Below, in pieces: positions 27,516-36,246 of a stretch of DNA of 64,000 nucleotides (its first letter is position 1; every line of letters starts with the position of its first letter). The stretch is from Campylobacter subantarcticus LMG 24377. Lineage in GTDB: Bacteria > Campylobacterota > Campylobacteria > Campylobacterales > Campylobacteraceae. The stretch spans positions 186,001 to 250,000 of the forward strand of contig NZ_CP007773.1 in assembly GCF_000816305.1 (NCBI RefSeq), given 5' to 3'. The translations under genes and the position numbers were made by a program. Below the pieces are notes generated by a model, which worked only from the letters and a program-made list of their open reading frames with translations, ran no database searches and was not told where the DNA came from.

Positions 27516-28013
27516 TTAGTTTAAAAATATCTCCATAATGCTTATATCAAACCATAAAAGATCAAATTTAAGTAAAATTCCATAAATTACTGCACTAAAT
27601 AATCCTGCGAAAATTCCTGCTAAAACATCATCCAGCATTACACCCAAACCACCTTTTGTTTTTTTGTCAATTTTACCTATGATAGAAGGTTTTGTGATAT
27701 CAAAAAATCTAAATAAAACAAAAGAAAGCAAAAAAGTAAAAACACTCTGTCCGCAAATTGCCAAGGCTAAAAATACCCCAACAACTTCATCTATTACAAT
27801 ATGCTTATCATCGTGTATGCCTGTTTGTTTTTCATATTGATCGATGATTTTTATAGAGATTAAAAAAAGTAAAATTGCAAGTAAGATCAAAGTTCCTATA
27901 CCCAAATACCTTAAAATAAAAAAAGCGGGGATTAGCGCTGCTATTGTCCCAAAGGTTCCTGGAGCTTTATTAACACTACCTGAATAAAAAAAAGTTAAAA
28001 ATAATTTTTGCAT
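27516..28013 (-). CDS. pgpA: Phosphatidylglycerophosphatase A
   Basis: Dephosphorylates phosphatidylglycerol phosphate to phosphatidylglycerol in the inner membrane. The 165-residue protein has several membrane spans and the family motifs APGTFGTIAAL near residue 17, DKHIVIDEVVGVF near residue 70 and GGLGVMLDDVLAGIFAG near residue 130. It is the last gene of a minus-strand run (ispDF, HP1021-like regulator, ATP-sulfurylase-like, pgpA), two bases after its neighbour. Confidence 0.92.
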   Translation of the reverse strand: MQKLFLTFFYSGSVNKAPGTFGTIAALIPAFFILRYLGIGTLILLAILLFLISIKIIDQYEKQTGIHDDKHIVIDEVVGVFLALAICGQSVFTFLLSFVLFRFFDITKPSIIGKIDKKTKGGLGVMLDDVLAGIFAGLFSAVIYGILLKFDLLWFDISIMEIFLN

Positions 28014-28015
28014 GA

Positions 28016-29182
28016 TTACACCATATATGACATTTGATGAAGTTTTATAAGTTGCTCATAAAATTCTTTATCGCTTCGATACTCTAAAATACCATGTGTA
28101 GGGAAAAGATTACTATAGATATTTTGTTTATTATGAAAGCGATTTGGGAAAAGCTCAGATAAAATCAAAGCTGAAATTTCTCTTCTTATGAAAACTGCTG
28201 GTGGAATGATACCAAGTCTAAGTAAATTTTTTAAAGAATCACCATGGTATTTCATATGATGATGAGCTCCATGGGGACATGATTTGGTACTTACTACCAT
28301 TTTACATTCATCACAAAATACAAATTCAGGAAGTATGGTAACTTCTATATTATAATCTTTTGCAAAATCATCAAGCACGGTAAAGGTTCTGTTTCGATTA
28401 AAATACATTCCAAGTCCTGCGTGATTTTGCCCTACAAAAACCTTGTTACAGTCAAAGCTTTTAGCTAAAGCACACTCAAGCACAGGGTTTAAATGCGAGG
28501 CAAAAATTTTGATATTATGCAAAGGTATGAGTAAAACCCTAGAAGATGGTAAGTAATTTTGCGCAAAAACATCAAAACAACGCTTTTTGAGTTTTAAGCT
28601 CAATCCATTGTTTTCATAGGATTCTATAAGGAAAATAATCACTAAATCAGATTGTTCTATAGCCCATCTTAAAATTCTCTCATGTGCTCTATGAAAAGGA
28701 TCAAAACTTGAAACAATGGCTGTGATATTAGAAGGATTTAATCTTTTTTTGATTTTTTCAAAATCTTCTTTAATGGCTTTGATATTATTGTGATAAATTT
28801 CAAATTCACCACTTATACAAATTTTTCCAAAATCTTGTATCAAGCAAGCATTAGGTCTAAAAATATCATTGCTATTTTTATCATTTTCAAATTTGCTTTC
28901 TAAAATGATATGTCCTATGGGTTTATCATTGCAAATAAAGTCTATTTTATCGCCAACTTTTGCATTTTCTAAAGCAGTATTATTTTCTTTTGTACTTGCA
29001 GGTGCAAAGGTAAGAGTATAAGGAATTTTTTGTTTATGTATCATTCCTGTGGCTATAACTTCATCTCTTTCTTTTTGATTCATTAATTTTGTAAAAGAAC
29101 CAAAAACTCCTTCTTTGATAAAACATAAAACTTCGTATTCTTCTTCTGAAATTATAATGCTATTTTTTCTTTGTAATGCCAT
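28016..29182 (-). CDS. ATP-sulfurylase-like nucleotidyltransferase
   Basis: Resembles sulfate adenylyltransferase of the Sat type. There is a PUA-like N-terminal domain (residues 1-165), then a nucleotidyltransferase core with an HxxH motif in FDPFHRAHERILRWAIEQ near residue 165, and the zinc-type tail CPHGAHHHMKYHGDSLKN with RLGIIPPAVFIRREISALI. The usual QxRNP loop before HxxH is replaced by SSFDP, and the SGTxxR motif by HGDSLK, so sulfate activation is doubtful. No partner genes for sulfate reduction (PAPS or APS reductase) are nearby. It overlaps the response-regulator gene by 23 bases and abuts pgpA. C. jejuni has an orthologue in the same position, from memory. Confidence 0.75.
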   Translation of the reverse strand: MALQRKNSIIISEEEYEVLCFIKEGVFGSFTKLMNQKERDEVIATGMIHKQKIPYTLTFAPASTKENNTALENAKVGDKIDFICNDKPIGHIILESKFENDKNSNDIFRPNACLIQDFGKICISGEFEIYHNNIKAIKEDFEKIKKRLNPSNITAIVSSFDPFHRAHERILRWAIEQSDLVIIFLIESYENNGLSLKLKKRCFDVFAQNYLPSSRVLLIPLHNIKIFASHLNPVLECALAKSFDCNKVFVGQNHAGLGMYFNRNRTFTVLDDFAKDYNIEVTILPEFVFCDECKMVVSTKSCPHGAHHHMKYHGDSLKNLLRLGIIPPAVFIRREISALILSELFPNRFHNKQNIYSNLFPTHGILEYRSDKEFYEQLIKLHQMSYMV

Positions 29183-30035
29183 ATTTTTTCCTTTTTTCCC
29201 ATAAAGATTTTCTAGAAATTCCTAACTTTTTAGATAAATCAGTATCAGGGAAAATGTTTTGATAGCTAATGATAATATGCTTAACATAATCATCAATAGT
29301 TAAAATTCCATTGCTTTCAAAGTTTTTTTCATCTTCACCTAATTCTAAAATTTGAAAATCATTATGTTCGACATTTGTACTTGTATGTATAATAACAGCT
29401 TTTTTTAAAGCAAGGTTTAACACCTTTTCTTTTTCCAAAGGTTTGAGGGTTTGAAAATTTACAAGATAATGCAAAGAATTGTCTTTGAAAATTTTATCTA
29501 AATTTTGTTGGTGTGAAAGGTCGATGTAGACATTTGCGATATTATGTTCGTTGGTATAGTTAAACACAAAATGGTCTGCAAAAATTTGATTGTTAGCTTT
29601 TATGATCAAAGGAAGTTTGATTTTTTTATAATCAAAAATAGGTAATTTTGCAGTTTCAAATTTATGTTTTAAATATGACTGATAGGTGTGGTTTAAGATA
29701 TTTATTTTTTTAAATTCTTGAAAATGCTTGATTTTACGCACGAGTTCTTCTATCATAAAAGGCTTTTGTATGTAGTCACTTGCACCAGCTTTTAGCGGTG
29801 CTAAAACGGTATCTGAACTGATGTAGGATATTAGTAAAATGATGATTTTGTGCTTAAAAATCTCGATAATATGCTCAAAATTATTCATACTTGTTGAAAG
29901 TAAAATAACCTCATAATCACGGTGGGAAAGTTCATTTACATTTGCGATAATGTCACATTCATAGCCTATAGAATTAAGCTTTGAACCTATGCTTTGCGCC
30001 AAATAAAATTCATTTTCTACTATTAAAACTTTCAT
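29160..30035 (-). CDS. Atypical orphan response regulator (HP1021/Cj1608 type)
   Basis: N-terminal receiver-like domain (residues 1-115) and C-terminal Fis-type helix-turn-helix (LSKKLGISRKSLWEKRKKYG, near the end). The normal phospho-acceptor Asp position reads VILLSTSM, with no Asp, while the conserved Lys remains (DYIQKPF), so it should work without phosphorylation. Helicobacter HP1021 and C. jejuni Cj1608 are such regulators, reported as redox-responsive and as binding oriC; the assignment to that group rests on architecture and gene context beside ispDF and mrp. The start at 30035 gives an ATGA overlap with ispDF; a reading from 30047 adds four residues. Confidence 0.88.
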   Translation of the reverse strand: MKVLIVENEFYLAQSIGSKLNSIGYECDIIANVNELSHRDYEVILLSTSMNNFEHIIEIFKHKIIILLISYISSDTVLAPLKAGASDYIQKPFMIEELVRKIKHFQEFKKINILNHTYQSYLKHKFETAKLPIFDYKKIKLPLIIKANNQIFADHFVFNYTNEHNIANVYIDLSHQQNLDKIFKDNSLHYLVNFQTLKPLEKEKVLNLALKKAVIIHTSTNVEHNDFQILELGEDEKNFESNGILTIDDYVKHIIISYQNIFPDTDLSKKLGISRKSLWEKRKKYGITKKK

Positions 30036-31147
30036 AATTTCATCCAATCAAAATATTTTAAATTTGCACTTGCTAAAACAGCGATCCCTTCTTTGCGTCC
30101 AACAAAACCTAAGTGTTCTGTAGTGGTAGCTTTGATGTTGATTTTGTTAGGTGTGGTTTTTAGTGTTTTGGCGATATTAAAAGCAATGGCTTCTTTAAAT
30201 TCTTTCATCTTAGGAGTTTGAGCGATGATGGTAATATCAGCATTTACAAGTTCAAAACCATAATTTTGCACCAAAACATAAGCTTTTTGCAACAAAAGCA
30301 TAGAATCAGCGTTTTTATACTGCATATCATTATCTGGGAAAAGCTCTCCTATATCACCAAGCCCCGCTGCTCCTAATAATGCATCGACTAAAGCATGGGC
30401 TAGCACATCTCCATCAGAGTGTGCTTTTAACCCCATGCTTTCATGTACTTTAACTCCGCCTAAAAGCAAAGGTCTTTCTTCTCCAAATTCATGCACATCA
30501 AAACCATTTCCGCTGAAAATTTCCCAAGAAGGTGTGGGAAGATTAAAGCTTTTTAGATCTTCTTTGAAGGTGATTTTTTTAGCAAGTTCATCTCCTTGTA
30601 CATACCAAATTTTACCGCCAATAGCTTGTATTGCGGTACTATCATCAGTAAAATTCGCGTTTTGCTCCAAAGCTTTTTTAAGCATACTTGTGCGAGAAAG
30701 TTGCGGGGTTTGTATGAGCTTGATTTTATCTCTATCAATGGCTTCTTGCGCATAAATTGTTGTATCGCTTACTTTTAGCACAGGTGTGATACAATCTGCT
30801 TTGTCATAATTTTCTACGATATTGTTAAAAAGATTTTTAGAAATCAAAACCCTTGCAACATCGCTAACTAAAACATACTCGCTTTCAACCGTACTTAAAG
30901 CATTAAGTAAAGATTGAGCTCTTGTGGAGCCACCTTGAACAAAATGATATTCAGGAGCAAATTTTTTCATGTGGAAAATATTACCAGAAGTAACAACTAT
31001 TTGTTTAAACGGGTAAAAAGAGCTTAAATTTTTAGTTGCATAAAGCCATAAGGGTTGATCGCCTAGCCTTAAAAATTGTTTTTTTACTGGAGCGTTAAAC
31101 CTTGAAGACTCCCCAGCTGACAGCATAATCAAGGAAATATCTAGCAT
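30032..31147 (-). CDS. ispDF: Bifunctional IspD/IspF isoprenoid enzyme
   Basis: A fusion of MEP cytidylyltransferase (IspD) and MEcPP synthase (IspF), both in the non-mevalonate isoprenoid pathway. IspD occupies about residues 1-205 (MLSAGESSRFNAPVKKQFLR), IspF about 210-371 (GNGFDVHEFGEERPLLLGG, AHSDGDVLAHALVDALLGA, FPDND). Fused forms are usual in epsilonproteobacteria. It is the first gene of the minus-strand run through pgpA and is divergent from mrp. Confidence 0.96.
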   Translation of the reverse strand: MLDISLIMLSAGESSRFNAPVKKQFLRLGDQPLWLYATKNLSSFYPFKQIVVTSGNIFHMKKFAPEYHFVQGGSTRAQSLLNALSTVESEYVLVSDVARVLISKNLFNNIVENYDKADCITPVLKVSDTTIYAQEAIDRDKIKLIQTPQLSRTSMLKKALEQNANFTDDSTAIQAIGGKIWYVQGDELAKKITFKEDLKSFNLPTPSWEIFSGNGFDVHEFGEERPLLLGGVKVHESMGLKAHSDGDVLAHALVDALLGAAGLGDIGELFPDNDMQYKNADSMLLLQKAYVLVQNYGFELVNADITIIAQTPKMKEFKEAIAFNIAKTLKTTPNKINIKATTTEHLGFVGRKEGIAVLASANLKYFDWMKL

Positions 31148-31254
31148 TTGTTGTACCTTAATTTTTTATTAATGTTACGATATTATACACCATAAAAGCC
31201 AAAATTTATATTTATGTTAGTAGAATTAATCATTTTAAATAATAAGGAGAAAAA

Positions 31255-32358
31255 TTGAAGGATAAAATTGAAGAAAGACTAAGACAGGTTATATATCCAG
31301 GATTTAAAAAAGATATTGTTAGTTTTGGTTTTGTAAAAAAGATTGAAGCAAATGAAAATCAAGCACATATTGTAGTGGAGATAGTTTCAGCTAATGCACA
31401 AATTGCTCAAGAGCTTAAACTAAATATCGCAAATGCTTTAAAAGATTTGAATTTAGAGCTTAATTTAGAAATCATTCAGCCAAAAATTCCTGAAGAAAAA
31501 AGCAACACAAGAAGTGGAAAAAATATCGCCCCACAAATTAAAAACTTCCTTATGGTGTCAAGTGGAAAAGGTGGAGTAGGTAAAAGTACGACAACTTTAA
31601 ATTTAGCAATTTCTTTGGCAAAAATGGGTAAAAGAGTAGGACTTTTAGATGCAGATATTTATGGACCAAACATACCAAGAATGTTAGGTGAGAGCAAGAG
31701 TAAGCCTGAAATTGTAGGGCAAAAGATTCGACCTATTTTATCTCATGGTGTTTATATGATGAGTATGGGTGTATTGATAGAAGAAGGCAAAGGTTTAATG
31801 TGGCGTGGTTCTATGATCATGAAAGCGATTGAGCAGCTTTTAGCTGATGTGCTTTGGCCTGAACTTGATGTGTTGTTGCTTGATATGCCTCCTGGAACTG
31901 GTGATGCGCAAATTACTTTAGCTCAAAGTGTGCCAGTTAGCGCAGGTGTATGTGTAAGCACTCCTCAAGTGGTATCTTTAGATGATAGTAAAAGAGCTTT
32001 GGATATGTTTGAAAAATTACATATTCCTGTTGCGGGTATTATAGAAAATATGAGCGGATTCTTATGTCCTGATAATGGCAAAGAATACGACATCTTTGGA
32101 AAGGGTACGACTGAAGAAATGGCAAAAGCTTACAATTGTGATATTTTAGCTCAAATTCCTATCGAGATGAGTGTAAGAGAGGGCGGAGATAGTGGAAAGC
32201 CTGTGAGTTTTTATATGCCTGAGAGTGTCAGTTCTAAAAGATATCTACAAGCAGCTGAAAAAATTTGGGAATTTATCGAAAAAGTAAATCAAGAAGGCAT
32301 GGTGGATAATTCTGCTATTCAACCTGTGATGAATGGTAAAAGTGCGTGTTCGCAATAA
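31255..32358 (+). CDS. mrp: Mrp/ApbC-family iron-sulfur carrier ATPase
   Basis: P-loop ATPase that handles Fe-S clusters. An N-terminal MIP18/DUF59-like domain (residues about 1-90) precedes the deviant Walker A SSGKGGVGKSTTTLNLAISL near residue 105. The C-terminal CxxC that bridges the cluster in most Mrp proteins reads NMSGFLCPDNGKEY here, so only one of the two cysteines is present. The start is TTG with a strong AAGGAG site six bases upstream. The gene is divergent from ispDF and followed by dapD. Confidence 0.92.
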   Translation: MKDKIEERLRQVIYPGFKKDIVSFGFVKKIEANENQAHIVVEIVSANAQIAQELKLNIANALKDLNLELNLEIIQPKIPEEKSNTRSGKNIAPQIKNFLMVSSGKGGVGKSTTTLNLAISLAKMGKRVGLLDADIYGPNIPRMLGESKSKPEIVGQKIRPILSHGVYMMSMGVLIEEGKGLMWRGSMIMKAIEQLLADVLWPELDVLLLDMPPGTGDAQITLAQSVPVSAGVCVSTPQVVSLDDSKRALDMFEKLHIPVAGIIENMSGFLCPDNGKEYDIFGKGTTEEMAKAYNCDILAQIPIEMSVREGGDSGKPVSFYMPESVSSKRYLQAAEKIWEFIEKVNQEGMVDNSAIQPVMNGKSACSQ

Positions 32359-32368
32359 GGAGGAAAGT

Positions 32369-33532
32369 ATGGCAATAGAAAGCAAAGAGGAATTTTTAAA
32401 TTTAATTAAACAAATTGAACAAAGAATCAACTATAAAAAACCTAAAGCTTTTGGGATAGCTAGACTTGATCTAAGTCAAGTAGATCCTAGTAAAAAACTG
32501 CAGGCTAGTTTTGGTGTGATCAATTTTGAGCAAAATTACGCAGCCGCAGCGGTGATGTTTGAGGCATTTTTTAGAAGAGGGGTTGATGTTGATTTTAATG
32601 AAAGTGAATTTGTAGCTACTTTGATCAAAGAGGATTTGGAATTTGCTTTAGAATGTTTTGCACCATTTTTACAAGAAGCAGGTCATAAAAACATAGAAGT
32701 AATCCAAGCTGTAAAAGAAAATTTTAGAGAAAGTGCTTTCTCTTTTGTTTGTATTTTTGAAGATGAGGCACCAAAAAGCTTAGAAAGTGTGTATTTAAAA
32801 CTTTACTTGCTTTCAAATAAAAAAGTACCTTTGAGAAGTTTAAATTTAACAGGCGCTTTTGGAATTTTACCTAATGTTGCATGGAGCGATAACAAGGCGA
32901 TTGATTTAGACTTTTTAAGAGAAAATGAAATCGATTTGAAAATGAGTGGAAGATATCCAAGGATTGATTATGTAGATAAATTCCCAAGATTTTTAGCACA
33001 TGTAATTCCTGAAGATAATACTAGAATTTTAGAAAGTTCTAAAGTAAGAATGGGTGCGGTTTTAGCTGCGGGTACTACTATAATGCCAGGAGCTGCTTAT
33101 GTGAATTTTAATGCAGGCACAACGGGTGCTTGTATGGTGGAGGGGCGTATTAGTTCTTCTGCTATTGTGGGCGAGGGCAGTGATGTAGGAGGCGGTGCTT
33201 CTATATTGGGTGTTTTAAGTGGTACTAGTGGTAATGCCATTAGCATTGGTAAGGCTTGCCTTTTGGGTGCAAATTCAGTTACGGGAATTCCTTTAGGGGA
33301 CAATTGTATTGTTGATGCGGGCATTGCTGTTTTAGAAGGGACTAAATTTGCTTTAAAAAATAAAGAAGAGCTCCAAAAAATCAATCCTGATTTTAAATTC
33401 GACAAAGATATATACAAAGGCTTAGAGCTAGCAGGCTTAAACGGTTTGCATTTTAGACAAGATTCGCAAAGTGGAGTGATGATAGTTGCTTTAAACAAAA
33501 AAGCAGTGAAACTTAATGAAGATTTGCATTAA
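32369..33532 (+). CDS. dapD: Tetrahydrodipicolinate N-succinyltransferase
   Basis: Succinylates tetrahydrodipicolinate in lysine and meso-diaminopimelate synthesis. The long epsilonproteobacterial form of DapD (387 residues) is seen, with a left-handed beta-helix from about residue 215 (RMGAVLAAGTTIMPGAAYVN, GRISSSAIVGEGSDVGGGAS). The start MAIESKEEF at 32369 follows an AAGGAGG ribosome-binding site; an upstream in-frame ATG at 32333 lies inside mrp. It ends in a 28-bp palindrome that acts as terminator. Confidence 0.94.
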   Translation: MAIESKEEFLNLIKQIEQRINYKKPKAFGIARLDLSQVDPSKKLQASFGVINFEQNYAAAAVMFEAFFRRGVDVDFNESEFVATLIKEDLEFALECFAPFLQEAGHKNIEVIQAVKENFRESAFSFVCIFEDEAPKSLESVYLKLYLLSNKKVPLRSLNLTGAFGILPNVAWSDNKAIDLDFLRENEIDLKMSGRYPRIDYVDKFPRFLAHVIPEDNTRILESSKVRMGAVLAAGTTIMPGAAYVNFNAGTTGACMVEGRISSSAIVGEGSDVGGGASILGVLSGTSGNAISIGKACLLGANSVTGIPLGDNCIVDAGIAVLEGTKFALKNKEELQKINPDFKFDKDIYKGLELAGLNGLHFRQDSQSGVMIVALNKKAVKLNEDLH

Positions 33533-33558
33533 TTCTTAACCCTTAAGGGTTAAGAATT
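33531..33558. terminator. 28-bp perfect palindrome at the dapD stop codon
   Basis: AATTCTTAACCCTT is followed at once by its reverse complement, with no loop. The last two bases of the dapD TAA are the first two of the palindrome. It probably ends dapD transcription and may also stop readthrough from the other strand. Confidence 0.6.
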
Positions 33559-33576
33559 CTAAATAACTCATGTAGC

Positions 33577-34426
33577 TTATAAATACACACTAGGGTGGTG
33601 TTTAACATTACCTGTGTGGAGTAAAATTTCTTGACTGTTTTTATGATACAACTTTTGCACAAAATTAAAATTCCACCATTTGTAAGTTTTAAAATTGAGA
33701 TTGTGGGTAGTGTTTATGTGGAAATTTTTATAAGAACAAGCTTGAAAGTTTTGTTTTAAGCCTGGCGCTTGAAAGGCATAGATTTCTTTTACTGCGTTAG
33801 GAGAAAGGATCTTGCAAAAGCTTGAGCTAGATATCCTCCTAAAGAATGCCCTATGATGATGAGATTTTTATCGATGGGGTATTTTTGTTTGAGTTGATCG
33901 TAAAAATAACACATCGATTGAATTTGACCTTTAGGGAGTTTTCCAAGTAGAATGAAAAAATCACTACAAAAGTCTTTAAAATCAAAATATAAAGGGTTTA
34001 GATCGCTTCCTACAAAAGCTAAGATATAATTTTTTCTTTTTTATCATAAATAAAAATTAGCTCTAAAACCCATTTTAGAGTAAGAGTATTTTTCGTTGAT
34101 ATGTTCTAGTATCTCATAATTTTTGATAAAGCGATAAGCCAAAAATGCGTTGTTGAATATCCATCTACTGGAATTTTGTCTTTTTTTGTAGAATGGGTTG
34201 GTTAAGCTTGAAGAATAAACTTGTTTTTTAAACAAGCTTGTTTTGGTAAACTTTGATCTAAAAATACATTTACACAGTATGCTATTAAACTGTAATCATA
34301 TGATTCTTGCAGTAAATGTATGTTTTCTTTAAATTTGTTTTGGATTTGAAGAAGTAGTGTTTTTTCATGAGAATTTAAAGTAATTTTTTGACTTAGAATG
34401 ATGAAATTTTGTAAGTCAAAAAACAT
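33577..34426 (-). pseudogene. Decayed alpha/beta-hydrolase (lipase-like) gene
   Basis: Reading on the minus strand, homologous-looking protein runs from MFFDLQNFIILSQK at 34426 to HHPSVYL at 33580, but in pieces. A frame change occurs near 34225-34235, two adjacent stops (TGA TAA) interrupt near 34040, and another frame change follows the nucleophile elbow near 33820. Recognisable pieces are ILAFVGSDLNPLYFDF, LIIIGHSLGGYLAQAFA (GxSxG Ser nucleophile) and IYAFQAPG. The intact gene would have made about 280 residues. No part is long enough to be functional. It sits between dapD and dps. Confidence 0.75.
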
Positions 34427-34443
34427 TGTAGGGTTTTAAAACC

Positions 34444-34893
34444 CTACATAGTGCAAGTATTTTGGATAGTTGAATTAAGCATCCAAAGAACTTTTTCATA
34501 TTTTGCAATATTTTCTTGTGCAAAAGCTGCAGTTGTAGTATCGCTTGCTTTTTCAGCTTCTTCGTTAAGTTTTTTAAATTCAGCTAAAAGATATTTATAG
34601 TCTTCTCTAATAAGCTCTAGTACTTCTACAGGGGTAAAGCAGTCTTTTTGGGCTTTTGGTGCTTTTGTATTTTCTAGTAAAGTGCTTGGGCAAACGATAG
34701 CTTTTTCTCCAAGCTGTAAAGCTCTTTCAGCACAATCATCGAAAAGTTCTGCCATTTCTTCATAAGCTTTTTCTGTATACTCATGGATAGAAAAGAACTG
34801 TAAGCCTTTTACATTCCAGTGATAGTTATGAAATTTAATCCACAAGCTATGCGCATCTGCTTGTAATTGTAATAAACGTTTTGTTACTGACAT
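34444..34893 (-). CDS. dps: Dps ferritin-like DNA/iron protection protein
   Basis: Dps forms a dodecamer that oxidises and stores Fe(II), protecting DNA from peroxide. The ferroxidase residues sit in the family pattern [11 protein letters not shown] (His) and [20 protein letters not shown] (Asp and Glu, near residues 55-70). The start MSVTKRLL at 34893 is chosen for its AAGGAGA site; a reading from 34911 would begin inside that leader. An extended -10 and a 25-bp Fur/PerR-like box lie just upstream, so peroxide- or iron-dependent control is expected. Confidence 0.95.
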   Translation of the reverse strand: MSVTKRLLQLQADAHSLWIKFHNYHWNVKGLQFFSIHEYTEKAYEEMAELFDDCAERALQLGEKAIVCPSTLLENTKAPKAQKDCFTPVEVLELIREDYKYLLAEFKKLNEEAEKASDTTTAAFAQENIAKYEKVLWMLNSTIQNTCTM

Positions 34894-34918
34894 GTTATCT
34901 CCTTTTTTCATTTGTAAA

Positions 34919-34927
34919 ATTATAACA
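34919..34927 (-). promoter_or_regulatory. Extended -10 promoter of dps
   Basis: On the minus strand TGTTATAAT matches TGnTATAAT, about 25 bases before the dps start codon. The Fur/PerR-like box lies directly upstream over the -35 region. Confidence 0.6.
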
Positions 34928-34935
34928 TAGAATTC

Positions 34936-34960
34936 TTAAATAATAATAATTATTATTTAA
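34936..34960. promoter_or_regulatory. Fur/PerR-like box upstream of dps
   Basis: Inverted repeat with arms TTAAATAATAAT and ATTATTATTTAA around a single A. The core TAATAAT, A, ATTATTA is a 7-1-7 element as used by Fur and PerR. It overlaps the -35 region of the dps promoter, so binding would block RNA polymerase. Which of the two regulators uses it cannot be told. Confidence 0.6.
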
Positions 34961-35022
34961 TAAATTTTATATTATAAAATACTGATGTATTCATTATACT
35001 CTTTTTTTGCAATAAAACCAAT

Positions 35023-36246
35023 TTATTTACTAAGCATATTTTTGAGGATTAATTTTCCTACTTCAACACCAGGTTGATCATAGGTGTTTATCCCTAGCAT
35101 AATGCCACAAGCTGAGGTAAATAGTTCATAATAATACATCAAATATCCACAGTGATATGCATCTAGTTTTTCAAGTTCTATTACATCTACACTTAAATTT
35201 TCAGCAATCAAAGCATGCATGGTTGCATCACATTGAGCATTTAAAAGATCATGCAGGTTAACTTCATTAGTGAAGTCACAATTTTGTAAATGATTAAAAC
35301 TGATATTTGGGATATTGGGTGATTTTTGACTGTCTTTGATTTTTAAAAAAGTAACAGTTTTGTCTTTAGGTCCATCCATGATTAGTTGTAAAAAACTGTG
35401 CTGATCTCTAGCGCCAATTAAAGCAATAGGAGTTAATCCTATGCGTTTAAAGCCTTGTTTTTTACCTAAACTTTCAGCAATGAGTTGAATATACCATTCA
35501 TTAAAACCTTTAAATGCATCGCCATAGGAAAAAAGCACATTAATATGCGCACTTTTGTGAGTACAGTAATGATAAGCCTTTTGTAAAATTTGATCACATT
35601 TTTTTTCAAAAAAATCTACATAGCAAGTTTTTGCACCCTCTAGCAAGGCTTTGGTGTCATAACCGCAAAAAGTCAAAGGAACAATACCAATCGCAGATAA
35701 AACACTAAATCTACCCCCTACATTTTTAGGTATGAAAAAGCATTTTATGTTTAACTCATCACCTAACTTATGAAGTTTGGAGTCAAAATCTGTGATAAAT
35801 ACAAAGTTTTCGTGTAAATTTTCCTTTTGCAAGTCAAAATGTGCCATGATAAGCTTAAATAAAGAAATTACTTCTATAGTTGTACCTGATTTACTTGCAA
35901 TGATAAAAAGCGTAGTTTTAGGATTAAGCATATCTATAGTATGTGTAAAGGTGTGCGAAGAAGTATTGTCTATAATAAAAAGTTTTTTTTCTTCTACATG
36001 ATCAAATAAAAGTTCTTTTAAAGCTTTAACCCCACAACTTGATCCGCCCATACCTACTAAAACAATGCTATTTATATGGGGTTTGGTTGCGATATATTCT
36101 TTGCTTTCTTTAATCAAGTCCAAGCTTGTATCTACTAGATGATAATACCCCACATCGCCACTTTCTAACTCATCATTTATTCTACTAGCATAAGCGGTAA
36201 TTTTTTTAAAATCTTGACTTTGAAAAAATAAAGTATTATTTAGCAT
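35023..36246 (-). CDS. pgi: Glucose-6-phosphate isomerase
   Basis: Interconverts glucose-6-phosphate and fructose-6-phosphate. Campylobacter lacks phosphofructokinase in general, so here it serves gluconeogenesis and glycan precursors. Motifs: KSGTTIEVISLFKL near residue 125 (phosphate binding), GGRFSVLSAIGIVPLTF, and the C-terminal NTYDQPGVEVGK with the catalytic Lys. The start MLNNTLFF at 36246 overlaps the galU stop region; reading from 36261 adds five residues. Adjacent to galU on the same strand. Confidence 0.94.
   Translation of the reverse strand: MLNNTLFFQSQDFKKITAYASRINDELESGDVGYYHLVDTSLDLIKESKEYIATKPHINSIVLVGMGGSSCGVKALKELLFDHVEEKKLFIIDNTSSHTFTHTIDMLNPKTTLFIIASKSGTTIEVISLFKLIMAHFDLQKENLHENFVFITDFDSKLHKLGDELNIKCFFIPKNVGGRFSVLSAIGIVPLTFCGYDTKALLEGAKTCYVDFFEKKCDQILQKAYHYCTHKSAHINVLFSYGDAFKGFNEWYIQLIAESLGKKQGFKRIGLTPIALIGARDQHSFLQLIMDGPKDKTVTFLKIKDSQKSPNIPNISFNHLQNCDFTNEVNLHDLLNAQCDATMHALIAENLSVDVIELEKLDAYHCGYLMYYYELFTSACGIMLGINTYDQPGVEVGKLILKNMLSK

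Noticed and set aside
30435-30778. Plus-strand open frames within ispDF
   Set aside because: They are antisense to an intact, conserved gene and lack start signals.
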